Shown here: positions 48,714 through 57,330 of the stretch, in pieces
Layout of the letters: the number at the start of each line of letters is the position of its first letter
Position numbering within the stretch: the stretch's first letter is position 1
Assembly: GCF_016907775.1 (NCBI RefSeq)
Contig: NZ_JAFBCO010000001.1
Span: 1,798,001-1,862,000, forward strand
Length of the DNA stretch: 64,000 bases
Direction of reading: 5' to 3'
DNA from: Pseudoglutamicibacter cumminsii
Lineage (GTDB): Bacteria; Actinomycetota; Actinomycetes; Actinomycetales; Micrococcaceae
The notes under the pieces: generated by a model
What the model saw: only the letters and a program-made list of their open reading frames with translations
The model's database searches: none
Told to the model about the DNA's origin: nothing
Program-made: the position numbers and the translations under genes

Positions 48714-48841
48714 AAAACTGCTCCCCACTAGTCGGTAACTGAATTTCTCAGTCCAACTAATGGGGAGCAGTTCATCGGTGACGTGCCCACTACTTTTATG
48801 TGAGAGGCAGTGCTAGGCCTGTTGTTCTAGGTCTCGTTTTT

Positions 48842-51514
48842 CTATGCCTTCGAGCTAGCTGACTGCGCCGCGAGTCGGCGCTCGGCATCGTCGAGCTCTT
48901 CAAGCACGAGGCGACGCAACGCTGCCGGGGCGTCCTGAGAGTCATTGAGCCATGTGCGTGCACGCACAATCTCAGGGTTGGACTCGCGGTCACCGTCGGT
49001 GAGCTCAACCGCGCCAGGGAAGAGACCCTCAACAACGCGGGTCGCCTGCCCCTGCGACATCGAAGACCACACGCTCTCGATCCGCTCCCAGTACTCTGCC
49101 GCCTCAGGCTGATCCTTACCAGCCGGGTCGATACCGAGGCCGTCAGCGTAGGCCTGCAGGTAATCGTTGGACAGCACGGTGCCGTCGGATTCCTTGCCCA
49201 CGTACACGTTTGCGCGGGTCTCCTTCTTGACCTCAGCGTCTGGGCGTGCGGCAAGCGCTTCGCGCAGACCGCGAGCCGCCGTCTGAGTTGGCTTGCGGCG
49301 GTGCTCAGCCTCGAGATCATCGGCAGTGACACGGCCATGGGCCGCAAGGGCCGTCAACGACGCCCATGTCAGCTCTTCACCGAGGGTTTCCTTGTCCTGA
49401 AGCCAGGACTCAACCACGTCGAGCAGCCCTTCCGGAAGCTCAGCGACGCGAGCAGCCGTGTAGAGCAGCGAACGCGTGAACACGAGGCGGCGGTCCGAGC
49501 CAACCTCTTCTTCAAGCACCTGAGTCAGCAGGAACGTGAGCCAACGCTGCGCGATCTCTGCGCGTTGCTGCTTGGTCGTGTAGCCGCGAACCGCAATACC
49601 TGCCTGCCCCAGAACAGTAGCCAGGACACCGGAATCCTCGATCAGCGCGGAGTTCGCGACAACGCCATCAATGAAGCGCTCCGCAGGAAGTTCGCCGTCG
49701 CGGGTCATGTTCCACGCGGCAGCAAGCGCGGTCGCACGGTCCAACTCGGAATCCAAGCCAACCGTCAACGCGACTTCAAGCGAATCGCCCTCGAGGCGGA
49801 CCTTCGCATATGTGAGGTCGCCCTGGTTCGGTAGCAAGGCGCTACGGCCCTCAACCAAAGTGCGGCCCACCAACTCAGGTACCGGAGCGGACTCACCCTC
49901 AAGGCGAACCTCGAACGACTCAACCAGACGCGCTGGCTCAGCCGCCTGCTCAGCCACATCAGCATCCGCGGCCTCGCCGGCCTCAAACAAGCCAACATTC
50001 AGAACCTGCGGGCGCACGACGTCCTTGCCGGTAACCGGGTCCGTACCCTGCTGCTTCACAACAGCGGAGGTAACAACACCATCGGAATCCGTTTCGGTTT
50101 CAACCCACAAGCTCGATGGACCCGACGTGTTGAGCCAGGCCTCGGCCCACGCCTGCATGTCGCGGCCGGAGGCCTCAGAGAGGATCACCAGGAAGTCAGC
50201 GAGGGTCGTGTTGCCCCACGCGTGACGCTGGAAGTACGTGCGCGATGCCTGCAGGAACGCCTCCTGACCCACGTATGCGGCGAGCTGCTTCAGAACTGAC
50301 GCACCCTTCGCGTACGTGATGCCGTCGAAGTTCTGATCCGCGGCCTCAAGGTCGACGATGTCGGCCATGATCGGGTGGGTCGTCGGGTACTGGTCCTGTG
50401 TGTACGCCCAGCCCTTGCGGCGCGAGGCGAATGTGGTCCACGCGGTCGTAAAGCGGGTCGCCTCATCCACAACGAGCGTACCGATGTAGTCCGCGAAGGA
50501 CTCCTTGAGCCACAGGTCATCCCACCACGTCATCGTCACGAGATCGCCGAACCACATGTGTGACATCTCGTGCATGAGCGTGTTCGCGCGTCCCTCGTGC
50601 TGAGCCAGCGTCGGCGCCGAGGTGAAAACGTAGGCTTCCGTGAAGGTGACCAGGCCAGGGTTCTCCATCGCGCCGAGGTTGTATTCCGGCACGAACACCT
50701 GGTGGTAGTCGCCCCACGGGTACGCGTAGTCGAAGTGGGTGTGGAACCAGTCGAGCCCCTGCTTGGTGAGCGTGAACAGTTCCTCGTGGTCGAGGTGCTC
50801 TGCGATGGATGCGCGGCACGCCAACTGCAACGGAACGGAGACGTCAACGCCCGATGCGGTGGTTCCGTTGTAGTGGTCCTGCCAGGTGGCGTATGGCCCG
50901 GCGAGGAACGTCGTGATGTAGGTCGACATCGGCTCGGTTGTCGTGAAGGAGCGGGTCGCGCTACCGTCGCCGTGATCTTCAGTAGCTTCGAGCGAACCGT
51001 TGGCGTCCACGTGCCAGTCGCTTGGCGCCGTGATGGAGACGCTGAAACGCGCCTTCTGGTCCGGCTGGTCGAAGCACGGGTAGATGCGGCGGCAGTCTGC
51101 TGGCTCGTTTTGGGAGTAGAGGTAGACCTGGCCGTCGGTTGGGTCCTTGAAGTAGTGGACGCCTTCACCCGAGCGTGAATACGCGGACTTCGAGCGGATC
51201 GTCACCGTGTTCTCGGCTTCGAGGTTCCGCAGGTAGATGCGTGCCCCATCAACCGCTTCGTCGACCGCTACCTCGCGGCCGTTGAGGGTAATCTGCTCGA
51301 CGATGCCGTCGACGTAGTCGAGGAAGGTCTCAGAACCAGCAACTGCAGTGAACTGAAGCGTAGTGGTGAGGTCGAAATGGGTCGGCTTCTCACTCACTGC
51401 ACTCATGAAGTTCAGGTGCAACTGGTAGGTCTGTGCTTGCACGGTTCGCGAGCGCTGCTGGGCCTCGCTCCGTGACAGGTTTTCGTTGGCGGGACGCAGA
51501 TTAGTCATGAGCAT
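48842..51514 (-). CDS. pepN: Aminopeptidase N (M1 family)
   Basis: A cytoplasmic zinc aminopeptidase of about 890 residues. The exopeptidase motif GAMEN lies in YNLGAMENPGLVTFTE near residue 270. The zinc site is HEMSHMWFGDLVTMTWWDDLWLKESFADY, with HEXXH, then Glu 18 residues on. A C-terminal ERAP1-like helical domain fills residues 530-880. The short segment around TNLRPANENLSRSEA at the N-terminus is usual in actinobacterial PepN. ATG 51514 follows AAAGGTG at seven bases; TTG 51520 and ATG 51508 are alternatives. Its 3' end faces the secreted-protein gene across the IS-split terminator. Confidence 0.95.
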   Translation of the reverse strand: MLMTNLRPANENLSRSEAQQRSRTVQAQTYQLHLNFMSAVSEKPTHFDLTTTLQFTAVAGSETFLDYVDGIVEQITLNGREVAVDEAVDGARIYLRNLEAENTVTIRSKSAYSRSGEGVHYFKDPTDGQVYLYSQNEPADCRRIYPCFDQPDQKARFSVSITAPSDWHVDANGSLEATEDHGDGSATRSFTTTEPMSTYITTFLAGPYATWQDHYNGTTASGVDVSVPLQLACRASIAEHLDHEELFTLTKQGLDWFHTHFDYAYPWGDYHQVFVPEYNLGAMENPGLVTFTEAYVFTSAPTLAQHEGRANTLMHEMSHMWFGDLVTMTWWDDLWLKESFADYIGTLVVDEATRFTTAWTTFASRRKGWAYTQDQYPTTHPIMADIVDLEAADQNFDGITYAKGASVLKQLAAYVGQEAFLQASRTYFQRHAWGNTTLADFLVILSEASGRDMQAWAEAWLNTSGPSSLWVETETDSDGVVTSAVVKQQGTDPVTGKDVVRPQVLNVGLFEAGEAADADVAEQAAEPARLVESFEVRLEGESAPVPELVGRTLVEGRSALLPNQGDLTYAKVRLEGDSLEVALTVGLDSELDRATALAAAWNMTRDGELPAERFIDGVVANSALIEDSGVLATVLGQAGIAVRGYTTKQQRAEIAQRWLTFLLTQVLEEEVGSDRRLVFTRSLLYTAARVAELPEGLLDVVESWLQDKETLGEELTWASLTALAAHGRVTADDLEAEHRRKPTQTAARGLREALAARPDAEVKKETRANVYVGKESDGTVLSNDYLQAYADGLGIDPAGKDQPEAAEYWERIESVWSSMSQGQATRVVEGLFPGAVELTDGDRESNPEIVRARTWLNDSQDAPAALRRLVLEELDDAERRLAAQSASSKA

Positions 51515-51668
51515 ATTCAAACACCTTTTTCACATTGACCCTTAACTGAGTGTGGCCTGCGCCACGGAGTAATCCAGTAGACCGGATGACTCTGCGGAAC
51601 AGGCCACGCTCGTCATGCATTTGCCTCAGCAACTACCCGTTGCAGTGCCTATGCTCAGACGGAAATCC

Positions 51669-53711
51669 TCACTTCGAGGACTTTTCCTTCGCCCGTAGCG
51701 TTTTCTCGGATACAGGCGCGTTCGGGTCCTTGCGCAGCTTCTCGTAGTAAGCGTGCGCTTCGTCTTGTCGCTCCTGCTCGCGACCCGAAGAGATCGGTGC
51801 GCGGTAGTGCTCCTGGGTGTAGCCGAACGCATCCACCAAGTCCTGGGCGTGCGGACGCAGCCGGGTGATCAAGCGATCCAGGTACTCGGTCAAGGTGCGG
51901 CCGCGGTGAGGGGAAATCAGGCCGTGCATCATGTACCAGCCGAGCTCTTCTTCGATCACGGTGAGCGCGAAGACATCCCGTACCCACGTCAGAACCTGCG
52001 CGGTGCCGTCCCAGGACTCGCCGTGCTTCTCCTCGAACTCCTCAATCGCGCGGGTGAACGCTTCCCACTGGAGCAAGCGGGCGTGAGCCTTCGATGCGAG
52101 CACGAGGTCATTCTGGTGCTGGTTGAACATATCTGCCTGAGCCTCGGCAGAGGACTTCCGCACAGAGTTGAGGGCCTTCGCGATCTCTTCAACCGCCACC
52201 TTAACTCGCGAGGACAGCAACGCGTGCTGAACCTGAGGGTCCTTAAGGCTATTCGCTGTGCGGCGTTCCGAGCCGGTGTCCAGGGCGTCCTGAACCACGT
52301 TGCGCAAACCGGAGTGCGAATAGAAGCTCTCCGCCAAAGACTTCGCGGCGAACGTCGCCAAGCCCAGTGGCTCCATACCCTTGAGCTGGCCAGCGAACTC
52401 GGTCAACAGGCGCTTACCGACCAACTGAAGCAAGACGTTGTTGTCACCTTCAAACGTCGTGTAAATGTCGAGGTCCGCGCGCAGCGAGGTCATGCGGTTC
52501 TCAGCCATGAACCCGGCTCCACCGCATGCTTCACGGCATTCCTGCAGCGTGTCCAGGGCGTCCCAAGTAGAAACCGGCTTCAGAGCTGCGGCCAGCGTCT
52601 CAAGGTCCTGGCGCGCCTCGTCGTTATCTTCACGGCCAGAGAACACGGCATCGAACTTGAGCAACAGCTCATCGTGAGCGAACGTGCCCGCGTAAGCCTT
52701 CGCCAAAAGCGGGATCAAGCGACGTTGGTGACGGCCGTAATCCAGAAGCAGCTGTTCGCGGTTTCCAGCCGCAGAGAACTGGCGGCGCTGATTCGCGTAC
52801 GTGACTGCGATACCCAAGCCGATCTTAGACGCCGCAATCGAAGCGCCGTCGAGTGACACACGTCCCTGGACGAGCGTGGAAATCATCGTGAAGAAGCGGC
52901 GGCCTGGCGAGTCGATGCTCGACGAATATGTGCCGTCCGGTGCGACATCGCCGTAGCGGTTCAGGAGGTTGGTGCGTGGGATGCGCACGTTCGTGAAGTG
53001 CAGCATGCCGTTGTCGATGCCGTTGAGGCCTCCCTTGACGCCGTCATCGTCGGAACCGACGCCTGGGAGCATGTTGCCGTCCTCGTCGCGGATCGGAACC
53101 ATGAAGCAGTGCACACCGTGGTTGACGCCTTTGGTGATGAGCTGAGCGAAGACCGTTGCCGCACGGCCGTGCAGCGCGGCGTTACCGAGGTAGTCCTTCC
53201 ACGCGGCGCGGAAGGGGGTGTGGATCACGAACTCTTCGGTTTCTTCGTCGTAGGTCGCGGTGGTCCCGATGCTTGCGACGTCGGAGCCGTGGCCGGCCTC
53301 CGTCATCGCGAACGCACCAGGCAGTTCGAGGCTGATGATCTGCGGGATCCACTTGCGATGGTGTTCCTCGGTACCAAGGTGCAGTACAGCGGAGCCGAAG
53401 AGGCCCCACTGCACGCCGGCCTTGATCTGCATGGATGGGTCGGCGGTTACGAGCTCTTCGAAGGCTGCGATGTTGCCTCCGTGGTCGTCACGGCCGCCGA
53501 GCTCGGTTGGGAACGCGCGCGAGATCGCGTCTTGTTCGACGAGCAGCTTGAGGTTGTTGAACACATGCTGACGCTGGTCCTCGAGGACCTGCCCTTCGAT
53601 CTTGTGCAGACGCGTGTCCTTAACACGTTCGCGGGCCTCGGTGCGGGCTTCGGCAAAGCTGCCCAAGAGGTACTGGTTCAAACGGTCTACGTTGATACTG
53701 GTGTTGCTCAT
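51669..53711 (-). CDS. Acyl-CoA oxidase/dehydrogenase
   Basis: A flavin-dependent acyl-CoA oxidase-type enzyme of 680 residues, the first step of beta-oxidation. The FAD/substrate block FAMTEAGHGSDVASIGTTATYD is near residue 137, and LHFTNVRIPRTNLLNRYGDV near 240. GRVSLDGASIAASKIGL and the catalytic-base region ADLDIYTTFEGDNNVLLQLVGKRLL near 415 follow. The long C-terminal helical region matches the acyl-CoA oxidase (ACOX) rather than the 380-residue dehydrogenase class. It starts two bases after the TetR stop, so regulator and enzyme are one transcript. The adjoining divergent genes supply thiolase, reductase and hydratase. Confidence 0.9.
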   Translation of the reverse strand: MSNTSINVDRLNQYLLGSFAEARTEARERVKDTRLHKIEGQVLEDQRQHVFNNLKLLVEQDAISRAFPTELGGRDDHGGNIAAFEELVTADPSMQIKAGVQWGLFGSAVLHLGTEEHHRKWIPQIISLELPGAFAMTEAGHGSDVASIGTTATYDEETEEFVIHTPFRAAWKDYLGNAALHGRAATVFAQLITKGVNHGVHCFMVPIRDEDGNMLPGVGSDDDGVKGGLNGIDNGMLHFTNVRIPRTNLLNRYGDVAPDGTYSSSIDSPGRRFFTMISTLVQGRVSLDGASIAASKIGLGIAVTYANQRRQFSAAGNREQLLLDYGRHQRRLIPLLAKAYAGTFAHDELLLKFDAVFSGREDNDEARQDLETLAAALKPVSTWDALDTLQECREACGGAGFMAENRMTSLRADLDIYTTFEGDNNVLLQLVGKRLLTEFAGQLKGMEPLGLATFAAKSLAESFYSHSGLRNVVQDALDTGSERRTANSLKDPQVQHALLSSRVKVAVEEIAKALNSVRKSSAEAQADMFNQHQNDLVLASKAHARLLQWEAFTRAIEEFEEKHGESWDGTAQVLTWVRDVFALTVIEEELGWYMMHGLISPHRGRTLTEYLDRLITRLRPHAQDLVDAFGYTQEHYRAPISSGREQERQDEAHAYYEKLRKDPNAPVSEKTLRAKEKSSK

Positions 53712-53713
53712 GG

Positions 53714-54514
53714 TCAGTGTGCCTTTCCTTGTACTGAGCGGTTTGGGGCTGGTTCAGAGGTGGATGCGGTTGGTTTTGGGGCCGATGCGGTTGCTGCTTG
53801 TGGCGTGGCCCCCATGTCGATGGGGGAGAGGACTCCGTGGGTGAGCCACGTACTGATGGCCCGGGCAAGTTGTGCTGAAGACGCGCTGTTCTCATTTTGG
53901 TGGGTCAGCCAGTGGTCTACTGCGGAGAGGATGAAGCCGAGTGCGGCTTCCGCCCAGAGTGCTTCGAACTGCGCGCTGCTGGGGTGGGGTGTGACTTGCC
54001 GGAGCCCGAACGTCATGAGCGAGGTGATGTCGTTGCGGGCTTTCGCCGCCATATCTGTGTGCATCGAGTTGCCGGATGGCATGACGCCGGCGGCGTTTTC
54101 GGGGTGCATCACGAATGCATACAGTGCTGGCGAGCCTTGGGCTTGGTCGAGGTATTCGAGGATCATCGCGGTCAGGCCGTCCGCGGGTGTCGATGCGCGG
54201 CGGCCGGCGTCCATGACGTGTGCTTGGACGCGTTCGATGATTTTGTGGGAGATTGCGGCGCGTAGCCCGTCTTTGTCCCCGAAGTATCGGTAGTAGACGG
54301 ATTTTGATGTTTGCGCGGCTGCCGCGATTTCGTCCATGGATAGCTGTGGCCCGCCCCGGTGGATGGCTCTGCGAGCTGCGGTGAGAAGTTCTTCTCGGCG
54401 TTGTTTCCGATGGTCTTCCCAGCGTGTCGCCCGGCCGTCGCCTTCGCGTGCGTCGCAGCTGAGGTCGTCCTCGACGTGTGTCGTGACGGCACCTTTCGCT
54501 TTGTCGCTGTGCAT
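53714..54514 (-). CDS. TetR-family regulator of the fatty-acid gene block
   Basis: A TetR-type repressor of about 266 residues with the HTH at about residues 40-85 (REELLTAARRAIHRGGPQLSMDEIAAAAQTSKSVYYRYFGDKDGL). The ligand domain reads LTAMILEYLDQAQGSPALYAFVMHP and LWAEAALGFILSAVDHWL. The C-terminal 40 residues are Pro/Ala/Ser-rich. ATG 54514 is preferred over 54559, whose extra residues are not conserved. It is co-transcribed with the acyl-CoA oxidase and divergent from the thiolase operon. A set of palindromes in the shared gap is the likely operator. By family, acyl-CoA is the expected ligand; that is inference. Confidence 0.87.
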   Translation of the reverse strand: MHSDKAKGAVTTHVEDDLSCDAREGDGRATRWEDHRKQRREELLTAARRAIHRGGPQLSMDEIAAAAQTSKSVYYRYFGDKDGLRAAISHKIIERVQAHVMDAGRRASTPADGLTAMILEYLDQAQGSPALYAFVMHPENAAGVMPSGNSMHTDMAAKARNDITSLMTFGLRQVTPHPSSAQFEALWAEAALGFILSAVDHWLTHQNENSASSAQLARAISTWLTHGVLSPIDMGATPQAATASAPKPTASTSEPAPNRSVQGKAH

Positions 54515-54563
54515 GGTTGTCCTCGTTCGTTTGGCAAAGTTTCCAGAAGATAAACTCATGTGA

Positions 54564-54588
54564 GGTATTTCACGATACCGATAGTATC
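54564..54588. promoter_or_regulatory. Overlapping palindromes, probable TetR operator
   Basis: GGTAT-N6-ATACC (54564-54579) overlaps GATAC-N5-GTATC (54574-54588) between the divergent tetR and thiolase genes. Two nested dyads sharing an arm are typical of TetR dimers binding side by side. Confidence 0.55.
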
Positions 54589-54660
54589 AGGTACGCTGAG
54601 TATTGGTTGAATCACACGAGCCACTTTTGGCCACGAGTCCACGAGAGAGGACACAGATCC

Positions 54661-55977
54661 GTGAACACGTCCCTAGAGAACAAGAAGGTTTCGGCGCCGC
54701 GTGACGTTGCGATCGTCGGTGGTAACCGCATTCCGTTCGCACGCGCCTACACCGCTTACGCTGATGTGTCCGAAAAGGACATGATGCTCGCGGCCCTCGA
54801 TGGCCTCGTTGCCCGCTTTGGTTTGCAGGGCGAGCGCCTCGGTGCCGTCGCTGCGGGCGCAGTCCTGAAGCACCCTAAAGATTTCAATCTGACCCGCGAG
54901 GTCGTTCTCGGGTCCCAGCTTGACCCCGCCACCCCTGCCCACGACGTTCAGATGGCGTGCGCAACCGGCGTTGAAGCCGTCGGTTCCATCGCGGACAAGA
55001 TCGCTCACGGCCGCATCGACGTCGGCGTGGCAGGTGGCGTGGACAGCATCTCTGACGCGCCCGTCGTCGTGACCGATGGCCTGCGTAAGATCCTCGTGCG
55101 CCTCACGACCGCTAAGACCGTCAAGCAGAAGCTCGCGGCGATCGCATCGATCCGCCCGTCCCACCTCAAGCCAGTTGCGCCAGGTACTGGCGAGCCGCGC
55201 ACCGGCTTGTCGATGGGTGAGCACCAGGCGATCACCAACGAACGCTGGGGGATCACTCGCGAAGCCCAAGACGAGCTTGCGGCCGCAAGCCACCAGAACC
55301 TCGCGAAAGCCTACGATGAGAGCTTCTTCGACGACCTCATCACCGGATTCCAGGGTCTGACCCGCGACAACAACATGCGCCCAGACTCCACGGTTGAGAA
55401 GCTCGCGAAGCTCAAGACCGTCTACGGCAAGAACCTTAAGTCGGAACCAACGATGACCGCCGGTAACTCGACCCCGCTGACTGACGGCGCATCAGCTGTT
55501 CTGTTGAGTTCGGTTGAGTACGCTGACGAGAAGGGCCTGCCTAAGCTCGCGAAGCTCGTCGACTACGAGCTCGGCGCAGTGGACTTCGTGAGCGGCGAAG
55601 AGGGCCTGCTCATGGCTCCTGCCTACGCAGTTCCACGCATGCTGGAACGCAACGGCCTCACTCTCCAGGACTTCGATTTCTACGAGATCCACGAAGCCTT
55701 CGCCGGAACTGTGCTGTCGACGCTCAAGGCGTGGGAAGACGAAGAGTTCTGCACGACCAAGCTCGGCTTGAAGGCTCCGCTCGGTTCGATCGACCGTTCC
55801 AAGCTCAACGTCAACGGCTCTTCACTCGCTGCGGGTCACCCGTTCGCGGCAACCGGCGGCCGCATCATCGCGTCCGCCGCCAAGATGGTACACACCAAGG
55901 GCAATAAGGCGCGCGCCCTCGTGTCCGTGTGCGCGGCAGGCGGCCAGGGCGCGGTAGCAATCGTGGAGGCTTTCTAA
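54661..55977 (+). CDS. Acetyl-CoA C-acyltransferase (thiolase, FadA2/FadI-like)
   Basis: A thiolase of 438 residues performing the last step of beta-oxidation. The nucleophilic Cys100 is in DVQMACATGVEAVG, the acid-base histidines are in EIHEAFAG near 380 and AAGHPFAATGGR near 400, and the second Cys is in SVCAAGGQGAVA. The length and N-terminal sequence fit the FadA2/FadI group rather than the 390-residue AtoB group. The start is GTG 54661 after GAGAGAGG; an upstream open frame to 54517 runs through the operator and is not coding. The next gene follows by one base. Confidence 0.9.
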   Translation: MNTSLENKKVSAPRDVAIVGGNRIPFARAYTAYADVSEKDMMLAALDGLVARFGLQGERLGAVAAGAVLKHPKDFNLTREVVLGSQLDPATPAHDVQMACATGVEAVGSIADKIAHGRIDVGVAGGVDSISDAPVVVTDGLRKILVRLTTAKTVKQKLAAIASIRPSHLKPVAPGTGEPRTGLSMGEHQAITNERWGITREAQDELAAASHQNLAKAYDESFFDDLITGFQGLTRDNNMRPDSTVEKLAKLKTVYGKNLKSEPTMTAGNSTPLTDGASAVLLSSVEYADEKGLPKLAKLVDYELGAVDFVSGEEGLLMAPAYAVPRMLERNGLTLQDFDFYEIHEAFAGTVLSTLKAWEDEEFCTTKLGLKAPLGSIDRSKLNVNGSSLAAGHPFAATGGRIIASAAKMVHTKGNKARALVSVCAAGGQGAVAIVEAF

Positions 55978-55978
55978 T

Positions 55979-57328
55979 ATGGCTGATCAGTACATGAAGT
56001 TCACCCAGGCTGGGTTCGGTAAGTTCTTGAGCAAAAAGCTCGGGCTTCCGCGTCCAACCACGCTGCGCCGCTATGAAGAAGGCGCTCCGCTCGTACCTGG
56101 TACGGCGGTTGTGGTTGGTCTCGAATCCCAGCACGACAGCGCCAAACGCATCGCCGATCTGCTCGGAACCTGGGGCGTCAACGCAACGCCGCATCCGGAC
56201 TCCGTCCGCGGCGACATTGGCGCGATCATCCTGTGCACCGAGGACATCAACGATCCCGTTGAGCTGTCCCACGTCGCGATGACCGCGTCGCCGCTGGTGA
56301 AGAAGCTCGCGCGCACGGGCCGCGTCGTCGCGCTCATGCGTCCAGCCGACCAAGCTGCCAACGTAGCGCAAGCCAGCGCACGCGGCGCCGTGGTGGGCAT
56401 GATACGTTCGCTCGCACGCGAACTGCGCTGGGGCTCCACGGGCAACGGCATCGTTCTGGACAACGCGGTCGACGTCGACGCCCCGAGCGTTCAGGCAGCA
56501 CTGCGCTTCCTGCTTTCGGGCCGCTCGGCCTACGTTGACGGTCAGTTCATCGAGGTCAGCACCACGGAAGGAACGCTTCCGGAGAACCCAGAGAAGCCAC
56601 TCGATGGCAAGGTTGCCGCTGTCACGGGTGCCGCCCGCGGCATCGGCGCGGCCATCGCCAAGACCCTGGCACGCGACGGCGCACGCGTCATTGCGATCGA
56701 CATGCCTGGCGCCTCTGAATCGCTCACGAAGGTCGCCAACGAGATCAAGGGCACCGCGCTCCAGCTCGACGTCACAGCCGCAGACGCAGGCGAGCGCATC
56801 ATCGAACACGCACGCCAGTTGCACGGCGGACTCGACATCGTGATCCACAACGCCGGCATCACGCGTGACAAGCTGCTCGCCAATATGGATGAAGCGCGCT
56901 GGAACAGCGTCATGGCAGTCAACCTCCAATCCCAGCTGCGCATGAATAAGCAGTTCCACGACGCGGGGCTCGATGGCCTGCGGGTCGTGACCCTCGCCTC
57001 GACCTCCGGCATCGCCGGTAACCGAGGTCAAACCAACTACGCGGCGTCGAAGGCAGGCGTGATCTCGATGGTCGCGGCAGAAGCCGAGAAGTTCGCGGCA
57101 CACGGCGGCTCGATCAACGCGGTCGCTCCAGGCTTCATCGAGACCGACATGACAGCCAAGATCCCACTCGGCCCGCGCGTCGTTGGTCGCCTTGTGATGC
57201 CGAGCCTTCAGCAGGGTGGCCTGCCTGTCGATGTTGCGGAAGCGATCAGCTTCCTCGCATCCGATGGCGCGGGCGGCGTCAACGGCCAGACTCTGCGCGT
57301 GTGCGGCCAGAGCCTGATTGGAGCGTAA
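55979..57328 (+). CDS. High-molecular-weight FabG (FabG4-like) 3-oxoacyl reductase
   Basis: A 449-residue two-domain SDR. The N-terminal 200 residues are a degenerate Rossmann domain without the glycine loop. The C-terminal domain is a full FabG: TGAARGIG at 216-223, HNAGITRD at 290, and Ser341, Tyr354, Lys358 in LASTSGIAGNRGQTNYAASKAG. The layout matches FabG4 (Rv0242c) of Mycobacterium tuberculosis, an NADH-dependent 3-oxoacyl-CoA reductase. There too the neighbours are thiolase FadA2 and hydratase HtdX. It starts one base after the thiolase stop and is two bases ahead of the hydratase gene. Confidence 0.9.
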   Translation: MADQYMKFTQAGFGKFLSKKLGLPRPTTLRRYEEGAPLVPGTAVVVGLESQHDSAKRIADLLGTWGVNATPHPDSVRGDIGAIILCTEDINDPVELSHVAMTASPLVKKLARTGRVVALMRPADQAANVAQASARGAVVGMIRSLARELRWGSTGNGIVLDNAVDVDAPSVQAALRFLLSGRSAYVDGQFIEVSTTEGTLPENPEKPLDGKVAAVTGAARGIGAAIAKTLARDGARVIAIDMPGASESLTKVANEIKGTALQLDVTAADAGERIIEHARQLHGGLDIVIHNAGITRDKLLANMDEARWNSVMAVNLQSQLRMNKQFHDAGLDGLRVVTLASTSGIAGNRGQTNYAASKAGVISMVAAEAEKFAAHGGSINAVAPGFIETDMTAKIPLGPRVVGRLVMPSLQQGGLPVDVAEAISFLASDGAGGVNGQTLRVCGQSLIGA

Positions 57329-57330
57329 AT

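Larger units (their letters stand above)
47337..48774 (-). mobile_element. Complete IS3-family element (IS150-like), 1,438 bp
   Basis: Terminal inverted repeats of 26 bp (47337-47362 and 48749-48774) match at 20 positions, begin TGAACT and contain AGTTGGACTG. The element is flanked by a 3-bp direct repeat, TCG (47334-47336 and 48775-48777), typical for IS3. It carries two leftward reading frames joined by an A7 slippery site. Both ends and the DDE catalytic residues are intact, so the copy is probably active or recently inserted. Confidence 0.92.
47315..48790. terminator. Bidirectional terminator split by an insertion sequence
   Basis: The left arm GTGGGCACGTCACC (47315-47328) and right arm GGTGACGTGCCCAC (48777-48790) are perfect complements, flanked by ATAAAA and TTTTAT. 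Removing the IS and one TCG copy restores a 14-bp stem with a seven-base AAGCTTC loop between the convergent secreted-protein and pepN genes. Confidence 0.85.

Noticed and set aside
54517-54660. Longer start for the thiolase
   Set aside because: The extra 48 codons cross the TetR operator and promoter; the GTG at 54661 has a purine-rich site and matches the family N-terminus.
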